64,000 nucleotides of DNA from contig JARFXM010000004.1 in assembly GCA_029532625.1 (NCBI GenBank), positions 4,092,001 to 4,156,000 of the forward strand, written 5' to 3'. The translations under genes were made by a program, and so were the position numbers. Every line of letters starts with the position of its first letter. Position 1 is the stretch's first letter. This stretch comes from Lomentospora prolificans. Taxonomy: Eukaryota; Ascomycota; Sordariomycetes; Microascales; Microascaceae. This document shows, piece by piece, positions 45,539-56,400 of this stretch. A model generated the notes under the pieces. That model searched no databases. It saw only the letters and a list, made by a program, of their open reading frames with translations, and was not told the origin of the DNA.

Positions 45539-48508
45539 CTAAATAAAGACCTCCCTCTCATCACTTCCGGCTATCCTCCGTCTCCGGCTACTTAAGAACA
45601 TATCTACCATTTGCTTGCTGTCCATGGTTGGCCCACCTGGTCCTTCCATGGTAACCTCTACTCCAGCGCTATCCCAAACGGAATTCGACCCCTCATTCGG
45701 TGAGATATCCTTCGCGGAAAGGGGGCTCCTAGTAGATCCCAAGCCGACACTCTATTTTGGCTCCATTCGGGGTCTCCGTGCTAACCTTATACCTTGGCGC
45801 CTCTCAAGTCCGGCACACGGGAAACCATCGGCCCGGTATCCTTTTCTACGAGGGGATGATATTGGCAACGCATTGCTCTTCAGACCATCAGGGGTTCGTA
45901 AATCCGGAAGAGACGCTTTTGGGCGCAGCCGGCTTTTCAGAGGAATTGGCGGGGCTTCATCTTGGGATTCGTGGTGTGGTGACCCGGAGTTCAATTCGGG
46001 GGGCACATTCTCATCTTGTGGATCAGATCCGAAAACCAGGGAGCGCGTCTCGTTGTTTGTAGGGGAGTGCTGAGCACTAAGTGAATGGGGTCTGGCATCC
46101 GTGGCCCCTAAATCGGCGCCTACTTCTCCCTTTCTTGGTATGGGTTTGCTAGCAACATCCGCGCTCTCAATTTCAGCTCCCTCTCGTATATGAGTAGTCG
46201 CTCGGGGAGTGCCAAGCTCAGAGCATTCACCCGTTGATAGGGTAGAAGGGTCTGCGCCAGATAGCCCTGCACGTTTAAGGCTGGACATCTTAGACGAAAG
46301 CCAAGTCTTCCATTCAGTAGAACTTGCATTAGATGTTACCCGGCTTTGATTCTGGTGGTTGACCGGTATCGACTCGTCTACGAAGATTGTGGCACTACCA
46401 AATGGTGAGGATCGTTGACCACGAGTTAGTGACATGTTAGGGCCTGTTTGCGCTTGGGCAAGGCTAGTGGTGGAAGAATATACACTCGAGGTGTAGTCAA
46501 TCATACCCTCATCGGGTTTCTGTGGGCTTTGGGTTCTGATCGGCAAGCTAAGTTTGGACATGGATGGCATGTAAGCTAGTTCTTCCGCCCAGGATGATTC
46601 GGCTGCGCTCACGGCCTCTTGCAAGCTTCGACGATATGGACTAGCGGTCCTGAACAGAAAGCTGTCCGGGCTGCCAAAGAGCGCTGACTGGCGGATTGGT
46701 AGTGGTGTCGGTGATCTGCACTGATCAAGAGATTTCTTGACCACACTCCCCGTTGAAGAGATCCGACTTCCCCAAAGTGCGGAGTGGTTGCTCTGCAAGT
46801 TACTCTCATTCTTGCATTGGTCCAAGAATACATCATCTTCCGGCCTCACGCAGCGTATCGTAGTGGGTGATTCGCGAATGGGTTCAACCATTCGATTTCG
46901 CGCACTTCGTGGGATTCTTTTTGGAGATGACAGTTCTATTTCCGCCACCTTGTTTTGCTTTTCCCTCTCTCGCTTCATCAGTGCCGAGTATACCCTCTCA
47001 CTATCGACAATCCGCCCAGGACCATCGCCCAGAGAGTTTTGGCCCATAGATGCATTGTCAGCCCAAGTCTGGTGGCTCGTGTGCGAGGCTTCGTCGAAAC
47101 CGGGCAATAGCATCTGCGCTCCGCCTTCTTTTATAGAAGAAAGACGATGATTCTCCAATTTGTGGGTTTGGTCCGAGACCCTGATAGCATCAGATGCCCG
47201 TGTGGACCAACTAGCTGCGCTGTATATCTCAGTCGGCCTTCCATAGCTTCGGAGACTTTCCACGCTGCACTGACGGGACTTCAATTTCCTGTTGGATGGA
47301 ATACTGTGTAATGATGGTTTTAGGCAAGGAATCTCTTCCATGGTGTAGGCGGCTGAGCCGTGGTTCTCGTCCGACTCGGAAACAGGGGCAGTGCTAGCAT
47401 CCTCCGAGGGTCTGCTGCTGCAGGCTGCTATAGCTCCCCTTGATATTCCTAGCCGTTGGTCATCAGCTTTTCTAGGGAAGTGTAGAAGCTTCTTCAGCTT
47501 TTTTTTCCAATTATTCGAGCCATCTCTTGCCTTGGATCTCAGCATGCCTTTTGGTCCTGATGTATAATCACTAGGGAGGGAGGTGGGAATGATTGAGCTG
47601 GTGTAGCTGCGGCTACGAAAAGACGTATGGAGCCCTGACAATGCATTGCTGCGCCTATTCTTTGTACCGAAGAGTCGTGAACCGTAAGATTTAAGACGTT
47701 TCTGTTGTTGCGATGTCTCTTGAAACAACTCACGAGCCATCTCTACCGCCAAATCGTTTTGCTTCTGCGTATACTTGCGAAACTCGGATTGCTGCCGCGG
47801 CTTTAAGAAGCTCAGTGACTTGGGGGCGCGTAATCCGTTCTCGGTACTGTATGGACGACGATTCTCCTTTTCCCCTCTTGGCTCGGAGCGCAACGTATAG
47901 GAACTAAATCCTCTGTGGCTAGATGGTACAATATTGTAGGGGTGATCCTGTGAGAAGAATCCGACTGAAGCCCCCATAGACTTTGCCTTGCGGAGTCTTC
48001 GGAAAGAGTTGTGTTCTGAGGTGATTTTGGTTTGGGGGGAATCAGACGACTGATATGCCCCTAAGGAGTGAACACATCCCCCCTCTCGGCCATGTGTCAC
48101 TACTCCGTCACACAGAGACCCATCTGCAGGAAGACCCTAGCTTCCAGATCCAAATGATGCCTTAGAGCGTAGAAGGCTACCGTGAGATCGATCAAACCCT
48201 GTCCGAGACGCCGCGGATTTGGGACGAGTGGACTCCATGGCCACGAATCTTACACTATGCCGTCGCCTGAGATGTGGAGGAGTTGCTGGTCTACCCTCAC
48301 GAGTGATGATTTCCAGTTTACCAGGGGCAGGTCTCACCCTTTCCCTCTCCTTAGCACGTGCAAACGATATGCTAGCCGCTATGTGGGCATCTCGAAAAGC
48401 ATCGACAGAGCCAATGTCCTCCGGATCTCGGGCGGCGCTTCGTATTGATACCCCGGACTTGCTTCGGGTCAGGCCGGCCACAAGTCTGGAGTTAGTTTGG
48501 CGTACCAT
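45539..48508 (-). CDS. Ser/Arg-rich hypothetical protein with two in-frame TAG codons
   Basis: I do not recognise the protein. From the ATG at 48508 (MVRQTNSRLVAGL) one frame runs 989 codons to the TAG at 45539, interrupted only by TAG at codon 124 (48137-48139) and codon 919 (45752-45754). Both sides of each stop are clearly protein-like and in the same frame: SKASFGSGS then GLPADGSLCDG, and RRPRMEPK then SVGLGSTRSPLSAKD. No ATG follows the first stop for many codons. The protein is basic, disordered and Ser-rich, with KKKLKKLLHF, an EREKQNKVAEIEL helix and a C-terminal KQMVDMFLSSRRRRIAG motif. Each TAG is preceded by U in the UAG sense and sits in a hairpin loop. Options are A-to-I editing (UAG to UGG), stop readthrough, recent nonsense mutations, or, for the first stop only, a 57-nt in-frame intron with a weak GTAGCC donor. 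The 5' end is uncertain (see the 48469-48828 frame). Confidence 0.7.
45752..45754 (-). other. second internal TAG (codon 919) in hairpin loop
   Basis: On the coding strand the stop is enclosed by the stem GAGCC/GGCUU (one G-U pair) with a 13-nt loop AAAAUAGAGUGUC. The A is again preceded by U. Seventy more in-frame codons follow to the final stop. Confidence 0.6.
48137..48139 (-). other. first internal TAG (codon 124) in hairpin loop
   Basis: On the coding strand, GGAAGCTAGGGTCTTCC folds as a perfect 5-bp stem GGAAG/CUUCC with the 7-nt loop CUAGGGU that contains the UAG. The A of the stop is preceded by U. Confidence 0.7.
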
Positions 48509-48828
48509 GACGAGACCCGTATAGGCCTTGCGTCGGGTACGATATGAAAGCCAGCGACTGTAGTGTTGAAATCAGACTCCTGGTCTGCCAGGTGCAAAAG
48601 GAATCTCCAGGCGTATGATATCTGATTTAAATCCTGCATATGTAGTAGACTATGCGACAACGATAATGGAAGAGCAGGCAAGCGAATAGGCTCTCTTTGG
48701 TGAGCATTGAGTCTCTGGCATTCTGATTGTAAAGAGGGAGGCTTTGGCGCAACGTGTAATTCTAGGTATATTAGTGACTGAGCTCGGGATGGAGTTGCTC
48801 GGCCCTTCCTCGCCAGTTCTTCGAGCAT
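48469..48828 (-). other. possible upstream exon or overlapping ORF
   Basis: A 119-codon frame starting MLEELARKGRATPS overlaps the 5' end of the TAG-interrupted gene in another frame. Its composition is protein-like (HMQDLNQISYAWRFLLHLAD). A phase-0 intron from GTACCC (near 48540) to a GCAAG acceptor would join it to SGVSIRSAARD, but both sites are weak; the better ACTAAC...TCCAG acceptor gives the wrong phase. It could be a 5' exon, a short separate gene or chance. Confidence 0.35.
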
Positions 48829-49357
48829 CTAAATCCCGTTCGGACTTGCTGTGTTAATAATCAGCCTTCGAGAGCTCTTCCTGTAGTAGGGTAGGTATCT
48901 CGGTACACCTCCGTTGTGTAGTGAGAGCTGGACATGTCGATTGATGATGCGAGAGCCACCCATCATTCTTTCCTCTGGTTGAAGGAAAACATGCTGTCTA
49001 ATAGGGAGAGGTTTGCACCTGCCGGGCTATGCTCGCGCCTGCGCAAATGCGTCATCACTACTTGGTAAACGGCTCCGAGATCATCACTACAATATGGCGC
49101 GATTCACCACTGTTTCTTAGTCCGTTGGGAGAAAAGGCAAATGCATCGCGTTGTATTGCGCTATCTGAGCAACCTGTACACACGACAGAAGTATGCACCT
49201 AACCGACTATGAAGACAATACCCATGAGACCAGCGTATATCAGACACAGGACATATGAGACCCGAACAGAAGATCAAATCCAACAATAAAAGAGCTCACA
49301 GAAAAGGAAAATGGCGGCTGTCGTGCCTAGTAATGCAGCAAAACAGAGCTGGGCTTT
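48829..49357. other. intergenic, 3' flank of the subtilase gene
   Basis: About 530 bp between the TAG-interrupted gene region and the end of the subtilase gene. Nothing recognisable was seen. Confidence 0.5.
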
Positions 49358-50989
49358 TTAGGCCTCAAGATCCTTGAGGAACTTGGTGATCTCCTCCTCA
49401 ACGATATCGTGAATCTTGGAGCCAAGCTTATCGGCGATGTTGGCGAAGTCCGTGGCACCCTTGACAACGTGGAGGGAAAGGTCTTCAAAGTCATCAGCAA
49501 TGCTGGAAGCGCTGTCGACCCTGTAGCCACCCTGCTCAATGATGCTAGTGTAGTTGCTGCAGCCACCACCGTTCCAGGCGAGCAAGTTGGGGGTGTCCTT
49601 GGGGAGGTCGGTGAGGGTACCCTCAGTGGCGATCTCAAGAAGGTTGGCCTTCAATTTAGCAGGAGTGAGGGGAGTGTAGAACTCGGAGCCAATGGCGGGC
49701 TGAAGAGAGAGGTAGTAGGCAAGGAGACCGGCAATATGAGGTGAGGCCATGGAGGTACCAGAGATGGTGTTGACAGCGTACTTGGAGCCAATCCAAGTGG
49801 ACTGAATGCTGAGACCGGGAGCGAAGATGTCAGTGCACTTGCCCCAGTTGGAGAAGTAGGCACGGCTGTCATCGAGGGCAGAAGCGCCGACGGTGACGGC
49901 CTTGTTGGCGGCAGCGGGGGAGTAGTTGCAGGCGTCCGCATTGTCGTTACCAGCAGCGACGGCAAAGTGGATACCAGCATCAACGGCAGCATTCACGACG
50001 CGATCGAGAGCCTCGGTCTTGCCACCGCCAAGAGACATGTTCGCCACCGAGCCCTTGAAACCCTTGCGCTTGCCCTTCTTGGCCAGCTCAACCTGCTCAA
50101 GATGGGCGTTGGCGGCGTACTCGACACCCTTAACTACATCAGACATGGTGCCAGATCCGTTGGACCTGAGAACCTTGACCGCGTAGACGTGGGCCTTCTT
50201 GGCAACACCGTACTTCTTGCCCGCAACAGTGCCGGAGCAGTGAGTGCCATGGCCGTTACCATCGACATCGTCGTCGCCAGAGGGAATGGTCTTGCCCCAC
50301 TTGGCACGACCCTCAAAGTCGACGTGATCAATGTTGGTACCAGTGTCAATAACATATGCGTCGACACCCTCGCCGCCATCGGCGGTGTAGAGGTATTTGT
50401 TGAAGGTACCGAAGGAGAGGGTATTACGATGGGAGATACGAGCAAGACCCCAGGGGGCATTCTTCTCGGTCTCACCATCACACTCGTCGTCCTTGGCAGG
50501 AACGGGGATCAAAGTGTGGACAATAGAGTCCTTTTCGATGAACTCAATCTGTTGGGACATTTCAAGTTAGCAATCCGTTTGACCACAGTGGGGCGATTTC
50601 GGGACGGGATTTGAGGCTCGGCTTACATCGGGATGTCGTCGGACCTGCTCGATCACATCCTCATCAAAGTGACCTGCGTAACCCAAGAAATCATTCGAGA
50701 TCTTGTAGGTGTGCTTGATGCCACTGAAGACATCAGCACTGTTGAGGCCACGCTTTCGGAGCTCTAGCCTGCGCTCCTCTCCCTCGTTGTGAATCTGCTG
50801 GATCCAGGTATGATGTTCGGAAACATCAGCCTGGGAGACGTGCTTCTTGAACTTGATGATGTAGTGACCGGGAATAGTCTCCGCGCTGGTGGAAGAAAGA
50901 ATAGGCGCAGCTCCATCATGAACGGTCTCAACGTTCATGGGAGTAGCCGCAGCCAAGGAGGCCAGGAAGAAAACGGCGGACACCTTCAT
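49358..50989 (-). CDS. subtilisin-like serine protease (S8A, cerevisin/proteinase B type)
   Basis: A preproprotease with signal peptide (MKVSAVFFLASLAAATP), an inhibitor I9 propeptide (about residues 35-125, PGHYIIKFKKHVSQADVSEH) and an S8 catalytic domain. The triad is visible: Asp189 in YVIDTGTN, His221 in GNGHGTHCSGT, Ser387 in ISGTSMASPH; the oxyanion Asn322 lies in VAAGNDN. A C-terminal extension of about 90 residues follows (ending TKFLKDLEA), as in fungal vacuolar PrB/PepC-type proteases. One intron at 50549-50626 (GTAAGC, branch GCTAAC, acceptor ACAG, phase 0) joins HPD to IEFIEKDS. CDS is complement(join(49358..50548,50627..50989)), 517 aa. Likely vacuolar and active in protein turnover and autophagic-body breakdown; extracellular release is also known for this family. 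Confidence 0.93.
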
Positions 50990-53401
50990 GATGAAACAGG
51001 TCGGGCGATGATCGGAGGCTAAGGTGTGGGTTACAGTCTACCTGCGACTTGCGGCAACTGGGCTGCCGAAAAGACAAATAAAAAAAGAAGACGACCAAAG
51101 AAAGGAAATAATAGGAGAAAGACTCGTTATTGAGGCGGCAGGAACTCAGGAAGAACGGTGGGCGGATGAGGATGAAATGCGAGAGGATGGGGATGATGAT
51201 GGGAATCAAAGGAGGAGTTGGGGGGGGAGCCTGGGGTTGATAAGAGGCGAGGAGTTTAACAGTACAGGCACGGAGTACCCCGTTACCTCCGATGTTAGCT
51301 CATCACCGTTGACCGTGACGCATTCCAGGCAGCCCGTGCTGAGGAGGCTGACCTCGCCGAATATGGTCTAGTGCGACTGTCTCAGCCAATAGCTTCTGCA
51401 CCCCTGGTTTCCTCGGCAATGCGATAGCACAAGGCAATGCTTCATTCGAGTGAGTACTCAGACTGGTGAGACGCCTCGGATCGGTCCATCTCTTAACTAA
51501 CAAATATTATTGCCTTCTCTTCCTCTAAATCGGTGGTGCCAATTGCCTGGGAAGTACAAATCGCCGTTATTCATAAATATTTGCCGTCTCAGAAGGTGAC
51601 AATGCCTAACGCCACTTGACTTTGAGCTGGGAACGCCCAACCCATTGTACTGTAACGAGGCGCACGTGAGTAGATAAGCGGGGCGGAGATGACGCTATCG
51701 GGGCAGGACACAGTGGGCATAGGATAATAAGAGGACGGTGGAACGACGTCATCCATTGGAAGATAACGAGTGAGACCACTGTATCAAGTACTTCGTACTT
51801 GCGCAGAACACTCGTTCCCCCGCATCCTATTATGGCCTTCCCGAACCAGTCATGGACCCAGATCTCCGGCTGGCTCACATACTCTGTCCAGAGCAAGATT
51901 TCGTACCTGCTGACCACCTGCACGCATGAGCCAGTAGTTGCTACCCTTGCGAAGCTACGTCGTACAGATGTAGGCTATTGCCTGTTGGAGAAGGAAGCTT
52001 GAGGTGGAACCCTGACCTGGTAATCTTTCTCGTATGTCTATTTCTGTTGAGCTATTCCCCTAAATTCGGGGATGAACCATCGAGATGTCAAAATCCCACT
52101 TCTTGAATCGGGAAACGCTATCTGAGTTCAATTATCGGTTGACTTGTAGCAGCCTTCCCTCGACATCTTACAGCCATTGCTTAGCGCTCGCCACGGCTGC
52201 ATGCCCAGCGTGACAAGCTTGGGTGGGGAAGCTTGTAGTAGAGTGGGGTAAAGCGCTCAACTGCGACTGGAACACGTCGACGATCATGCTCTGCTTCGCT
52301 GGTTTGCACGGCTTCGTTTCCACCAGCCAAGAATACCTTCCCCTGTGCCTACTGAGTGGAACATAGGAACGAAACGTATTCCTTGGTCAGTTGTATCACG
52401 AAGGTTGGGGGTCTGACAATCCGGCTGGGTGACTTGTGAGCCTGCCGAAACAGGGCTTGCCGATCCCCCCAATATCATGATGTCCTCCTGGCTTGCTGCA
52501 GGGACAGCCGCGCACCTGGCTTAAGCTGTCAGCCGACAGAGTTGCCGAATTCGAGCTCGAACCAGGGCTCGCTGTTCGGTTCTGGCCTTGAATGGACCAA
52601 GTCCTAGCCTCTAAGCTTTATCGTGCAAAGCTAACCTTTACCACCGTGACCCTTCGTCCGATCAGCCAAATACTACAAGCTCGAAAGAAACCAGAAGTGC
52701 GTAAATGAACGAATACAAAACCCAAAAATAAATTTGAAGACTGCCCCCAGAGCATCAACATTCTTCTTTCCCTTTCGTCTGACCCAAGTCACTTCTTGCC
52801 TCCCCAGAGCTCGCATACTGTGCTGTTAAACTGCTGCCTAGCGCAACGGAAGATGTGGAGGAACCATGTTGATATGAATGTGGCAGAACGGCTTCCAAGT
52901 GTGGCTATGCTGGCTGCACCCAGCCAGCCAGTGGGGCGCGGGGCTGGTGAGCTCTCCTCCATTGCGCTGAAGCTCCTCCTGAAGCAAGGAGCACATGAGA
53001 GCGAGTTACAGCAGGCTGATAGTGGGTCGTGTCCATTCATTGGGGAGGCTGACACAAACTCATTGACTATCTTGCTCGTTTTCTCGCCAGTACCATTTTC
53101 TCGCGCCGTTTTCCGTCTTGGGGCTATCTATCTATGTTTGTATCATCGAATTCAATTGGCGGGTTTTCCCACGCTTTATTCAAGTCACCTTCGCCCATTC
53201 GCACCTAACTCCCCAGGCTGCCGGAAGCCGCGCGCCGAGCTCTAGCGACCCCGCGTATCCCGACATCATTGACCGACATCATAGGCGATAGCTTCACTGT
53301 TCATGACGAAGCCAGCACAACATTCATTCGGGCGCCAGATTGGGCTGTAGCGGCTTGCCTGTGCCCTTGTGGTAACTGCAGCTCACGCTTCAATCATCAC
53401 C
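50990..53401. other. divergent intergenic region, protease and BPH1 promoters
   Basis: About 2.4 kb between divergent genes. It contains one TACTTCGTA copy (51789-51797) and a CCAGCCAGC cluster (52919-52930). The 149-codon plus-strand frame at 52796-53245 has no family resemblance and lies where the BPH1 leader should be. Confidence 0.5.
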
Positions 53402-56400
53402 ATGTCTTCCTCGACATTCAGACACCGATCGTCGACCTCTGCATCCACCCCGCCAGTGAATTCCAAGGCCAGGCAGATCCTTAACGGCCTTCTTGATAAA
53501 GTGCTTGAAAAGACAGAGGCTCGTTCTTTTGACGGATACCCAGATGGCAAGGCACTGATTGAAAGTCTTGCGCCTATCGCACGACACATCTCCGCCGTGT
53601 CACCGCCAAGTACAGTCCAGGATGATTTTAGGCAACTTCACGGCTTCAATACCTTGATCGGGGTCCTCCGGGCCTTCTCCGGCTACTATGATCCGATAAA
53701 ACGGTCGGAGAAGGATATGAATATCTTGTTTGAATTGGTCGAAATCACATTACGTTGCCTCGACCTCGGTCTCCGAGACCACCCTGGAAGCAGACGATAC
53801 TTTAGATACAGAGTTGAAGAGGGGGGTTGGGAAGCCCTGGAGCAAGCTATTGCTAGCATAGGGCTCGGGGGGAGTGACGCAAGCCTCTGGACTCTTTGTC
53901 GTCTATTCGGGAAACTCCTCGCCTTTGCTCTAGGTGATCCCAGGATTGACAAGCTATGCCAAGCTTACGGGGGTGCCCATGAATCCAACCCCCTCGAAGC
54001 CGAAGAGACTGACCCTGGAGATACTGAAATGGGTGATGGAGCCAAAACCGACACAAATAATCGGAGCCGCAGTCCATCGTCCGTCTCATCTGGAGTCAGG
54101 GAGATTATTGGCCCTACTACAATGCTTCATAACCCTGGCATTCTTCGCGCGCTGGTGAGCTTTTGGCAGTCAATACCAAGGCCCGAAGGGCAGCCGCCAC
54201 ATCCTTGCTCAATCCTCTTTCTCGAGACCCTATCGGTTACAGTGTCGGTATCTATCTTTAATTTGAGCTGCGTGCACTCAGCTCAGATATTCTCTCAGCT
54301 GCTGCGGGCGGCATTTACCCCCAGTCCTAGTTTGAGCCCCCCGGAGAGGCAAATTCTTCTCAAACTCTGTAAGATGCTCATGTATCTTGGTGCCACTCAA
54401 CTCGAAGACAGTCAGTTCCTCCTTCGGTCGCAGTCTTCGGAGGCATCCGAATTCTGCCGAGAAATGGTGTCGCAGTATCATGGCCCCCCTTTCTTTCACT
54501 TCGATTTGTCTCTCCACGGGCATTCGTCGCTCGAGCTCTCAACGCTAGGGCGCCCGTTTCCTCCTCAGTCATCTCCGGGATATACCTTTACTGCATGGAT
54601 CCGTATAGATCGCTTTGATCCTACCGCTCACACTACAATATTCGGCGTTTTTGACAAAACTCAGACGTGTTTCCTACTTATGTACCTCGAAAGAGATACG
54701 CACAACTTCATATTGCAAACCTCCGTGACTTCTCAAAAACCTAGCGTACGGTTCAAGTCTGTTATGTTCTCAGAAAAACGTTGGTACCATATCGCCGTTG
54801 TCCATCGACGGCCTAGGACGATGTCGGCCAGTAAAGCCTCCCTTTATGTCAACGGTGAATTTGTCGAGCAGATAAGATGCGGCTACCCGAACCCCCCTCC
54901 AATTTCAAACAACAGCACTGAAAGCTTCTCATCTTTTTCTTCGACAAATATCAGACTAAACCCAGTTCAAGCCTTTGTTGGCACTCCACGAGATCTTTCG
55001 ACCCAGCTTGGCCCGGGCTTAGTGTTTTCTAAGTGGTCCTTAGCATCCGCCCACCTCTTCGAAGAGGTTCTGAGCGATGATTTCTTGGCTGTCCATTTCC
55101 GCCTGGGTCCTAGGTATCAGGGAAATTTCCAGGACAGCCTTGGAGGGTTCCAAACTTATGAAGCTTCCGCGGCTCTCGGGCTGCGCAACGAGCTCTTTCA
55201 CCCTGGCAAAGACGAAACCTCCGATATCGTCAAAGCTATTCGAGAGAAGGCCTCTTCCTTGCTTTCGGAGTCCAGGATTCTCCTCAGTCTTCTTCCAACT
55301 GGTGCGATTCACGATGATTGTCTCTCCCAAGAATCCCAATTGTTCCGCGCGCTTCCTCGCGCTGCGGCGAGCAGCCTGGTCCATTTAATGAGGCGGCATG
55401 GCTCAACTATAGTCGTCAATGCTGCTGCGGTATCGCTCACGGATGCGCTACTCGGCCCACAAGGTGTAGCAATTCTCCGTGGGCAGCCAGTGGTTGCGGT
55501 GCCGTCTTACTTGGACGATAACCTGTGGCAACTTTCTGGATTCACTCCTTTAGCCTTGAAACTACTCCAGAGGGCGTCTACTCCGGACGAGACAGTCAGA
55601 TCAGTCGAGATCATTCTTCAGTGTATCCAGAATAACTGGCGCAACAGTGAAGCTATGGAGCGAGACGGAGGCTATTCGGTGATGGGAATGCTTTTGCGAG
55701 TCAAACTTGGGTATGGGAGTCTTAGCGGAGACACCGGTGTAACTCGACTTCAGATGAGCAACGAGGAGAGGGAAAGCCTATCCTTCCAATTACTGAGTCT
55801 TGTACTTGGCTTCGTTGGTTACAATCATGAAACTCCCATTGAATCCTTCATTATCAACCCCCTCGCCTATCGCATTCTTTTAATCGATTTCGATACATGG
55901 AGAAAGTCAGCTCCCCTGACTCAAAAACTGTACTACCAACAATTCGTGACTTTCGCCGTCATGAGTAAATACCACGAATTCAATAGCCGACGGCTAATGC
56001 GAATGAGTAAGTACATCTGTATGGGCGCCTTTTGGTGTCGCTCGTATATTGATGCGTGAGCATAGGAATTATAAAGAGACTGCTTGATGCTATGAAAGCG
56101 GAGACCGTCGCCGAGGCTGTCCTGCCGTCCTTCTTGGAAGCATTTGAGCACCTAGTTAAATGTAACTTCAACAGCGAGGTCCACCGGGCCTTGGCCCTCT
56201 TCTTGACTTATTCCTTCCACTCTGCAACCGCCTCGTCGTCACGAACACCGAAGCCCTTGTCCGCAATTAGCCGGGCAAGCACCCCTGGTCTAGGGATAGT
56301 TCGCAGGCCCACGCCGGACACGGCTGACAATGGCGGATCGGCCTCGTATTTAACAAAGAAGCAGCTTGGAAAACATATTCTAGGCATGTTCTCGAAACTC

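Noticed and set aside
49967..50614. 215-codon plus-strand frame and overlapping minus-frame shadows
   Set aside because: Shadows of the strongly codon-biased subtilase gene, whose catalytic triad is intact in the other frame.
52796..53245. 149-codon plus-strand frame before BPH1
   Set aside because: No family resemblance; it lies in the expected promoter and leader of BPH1.
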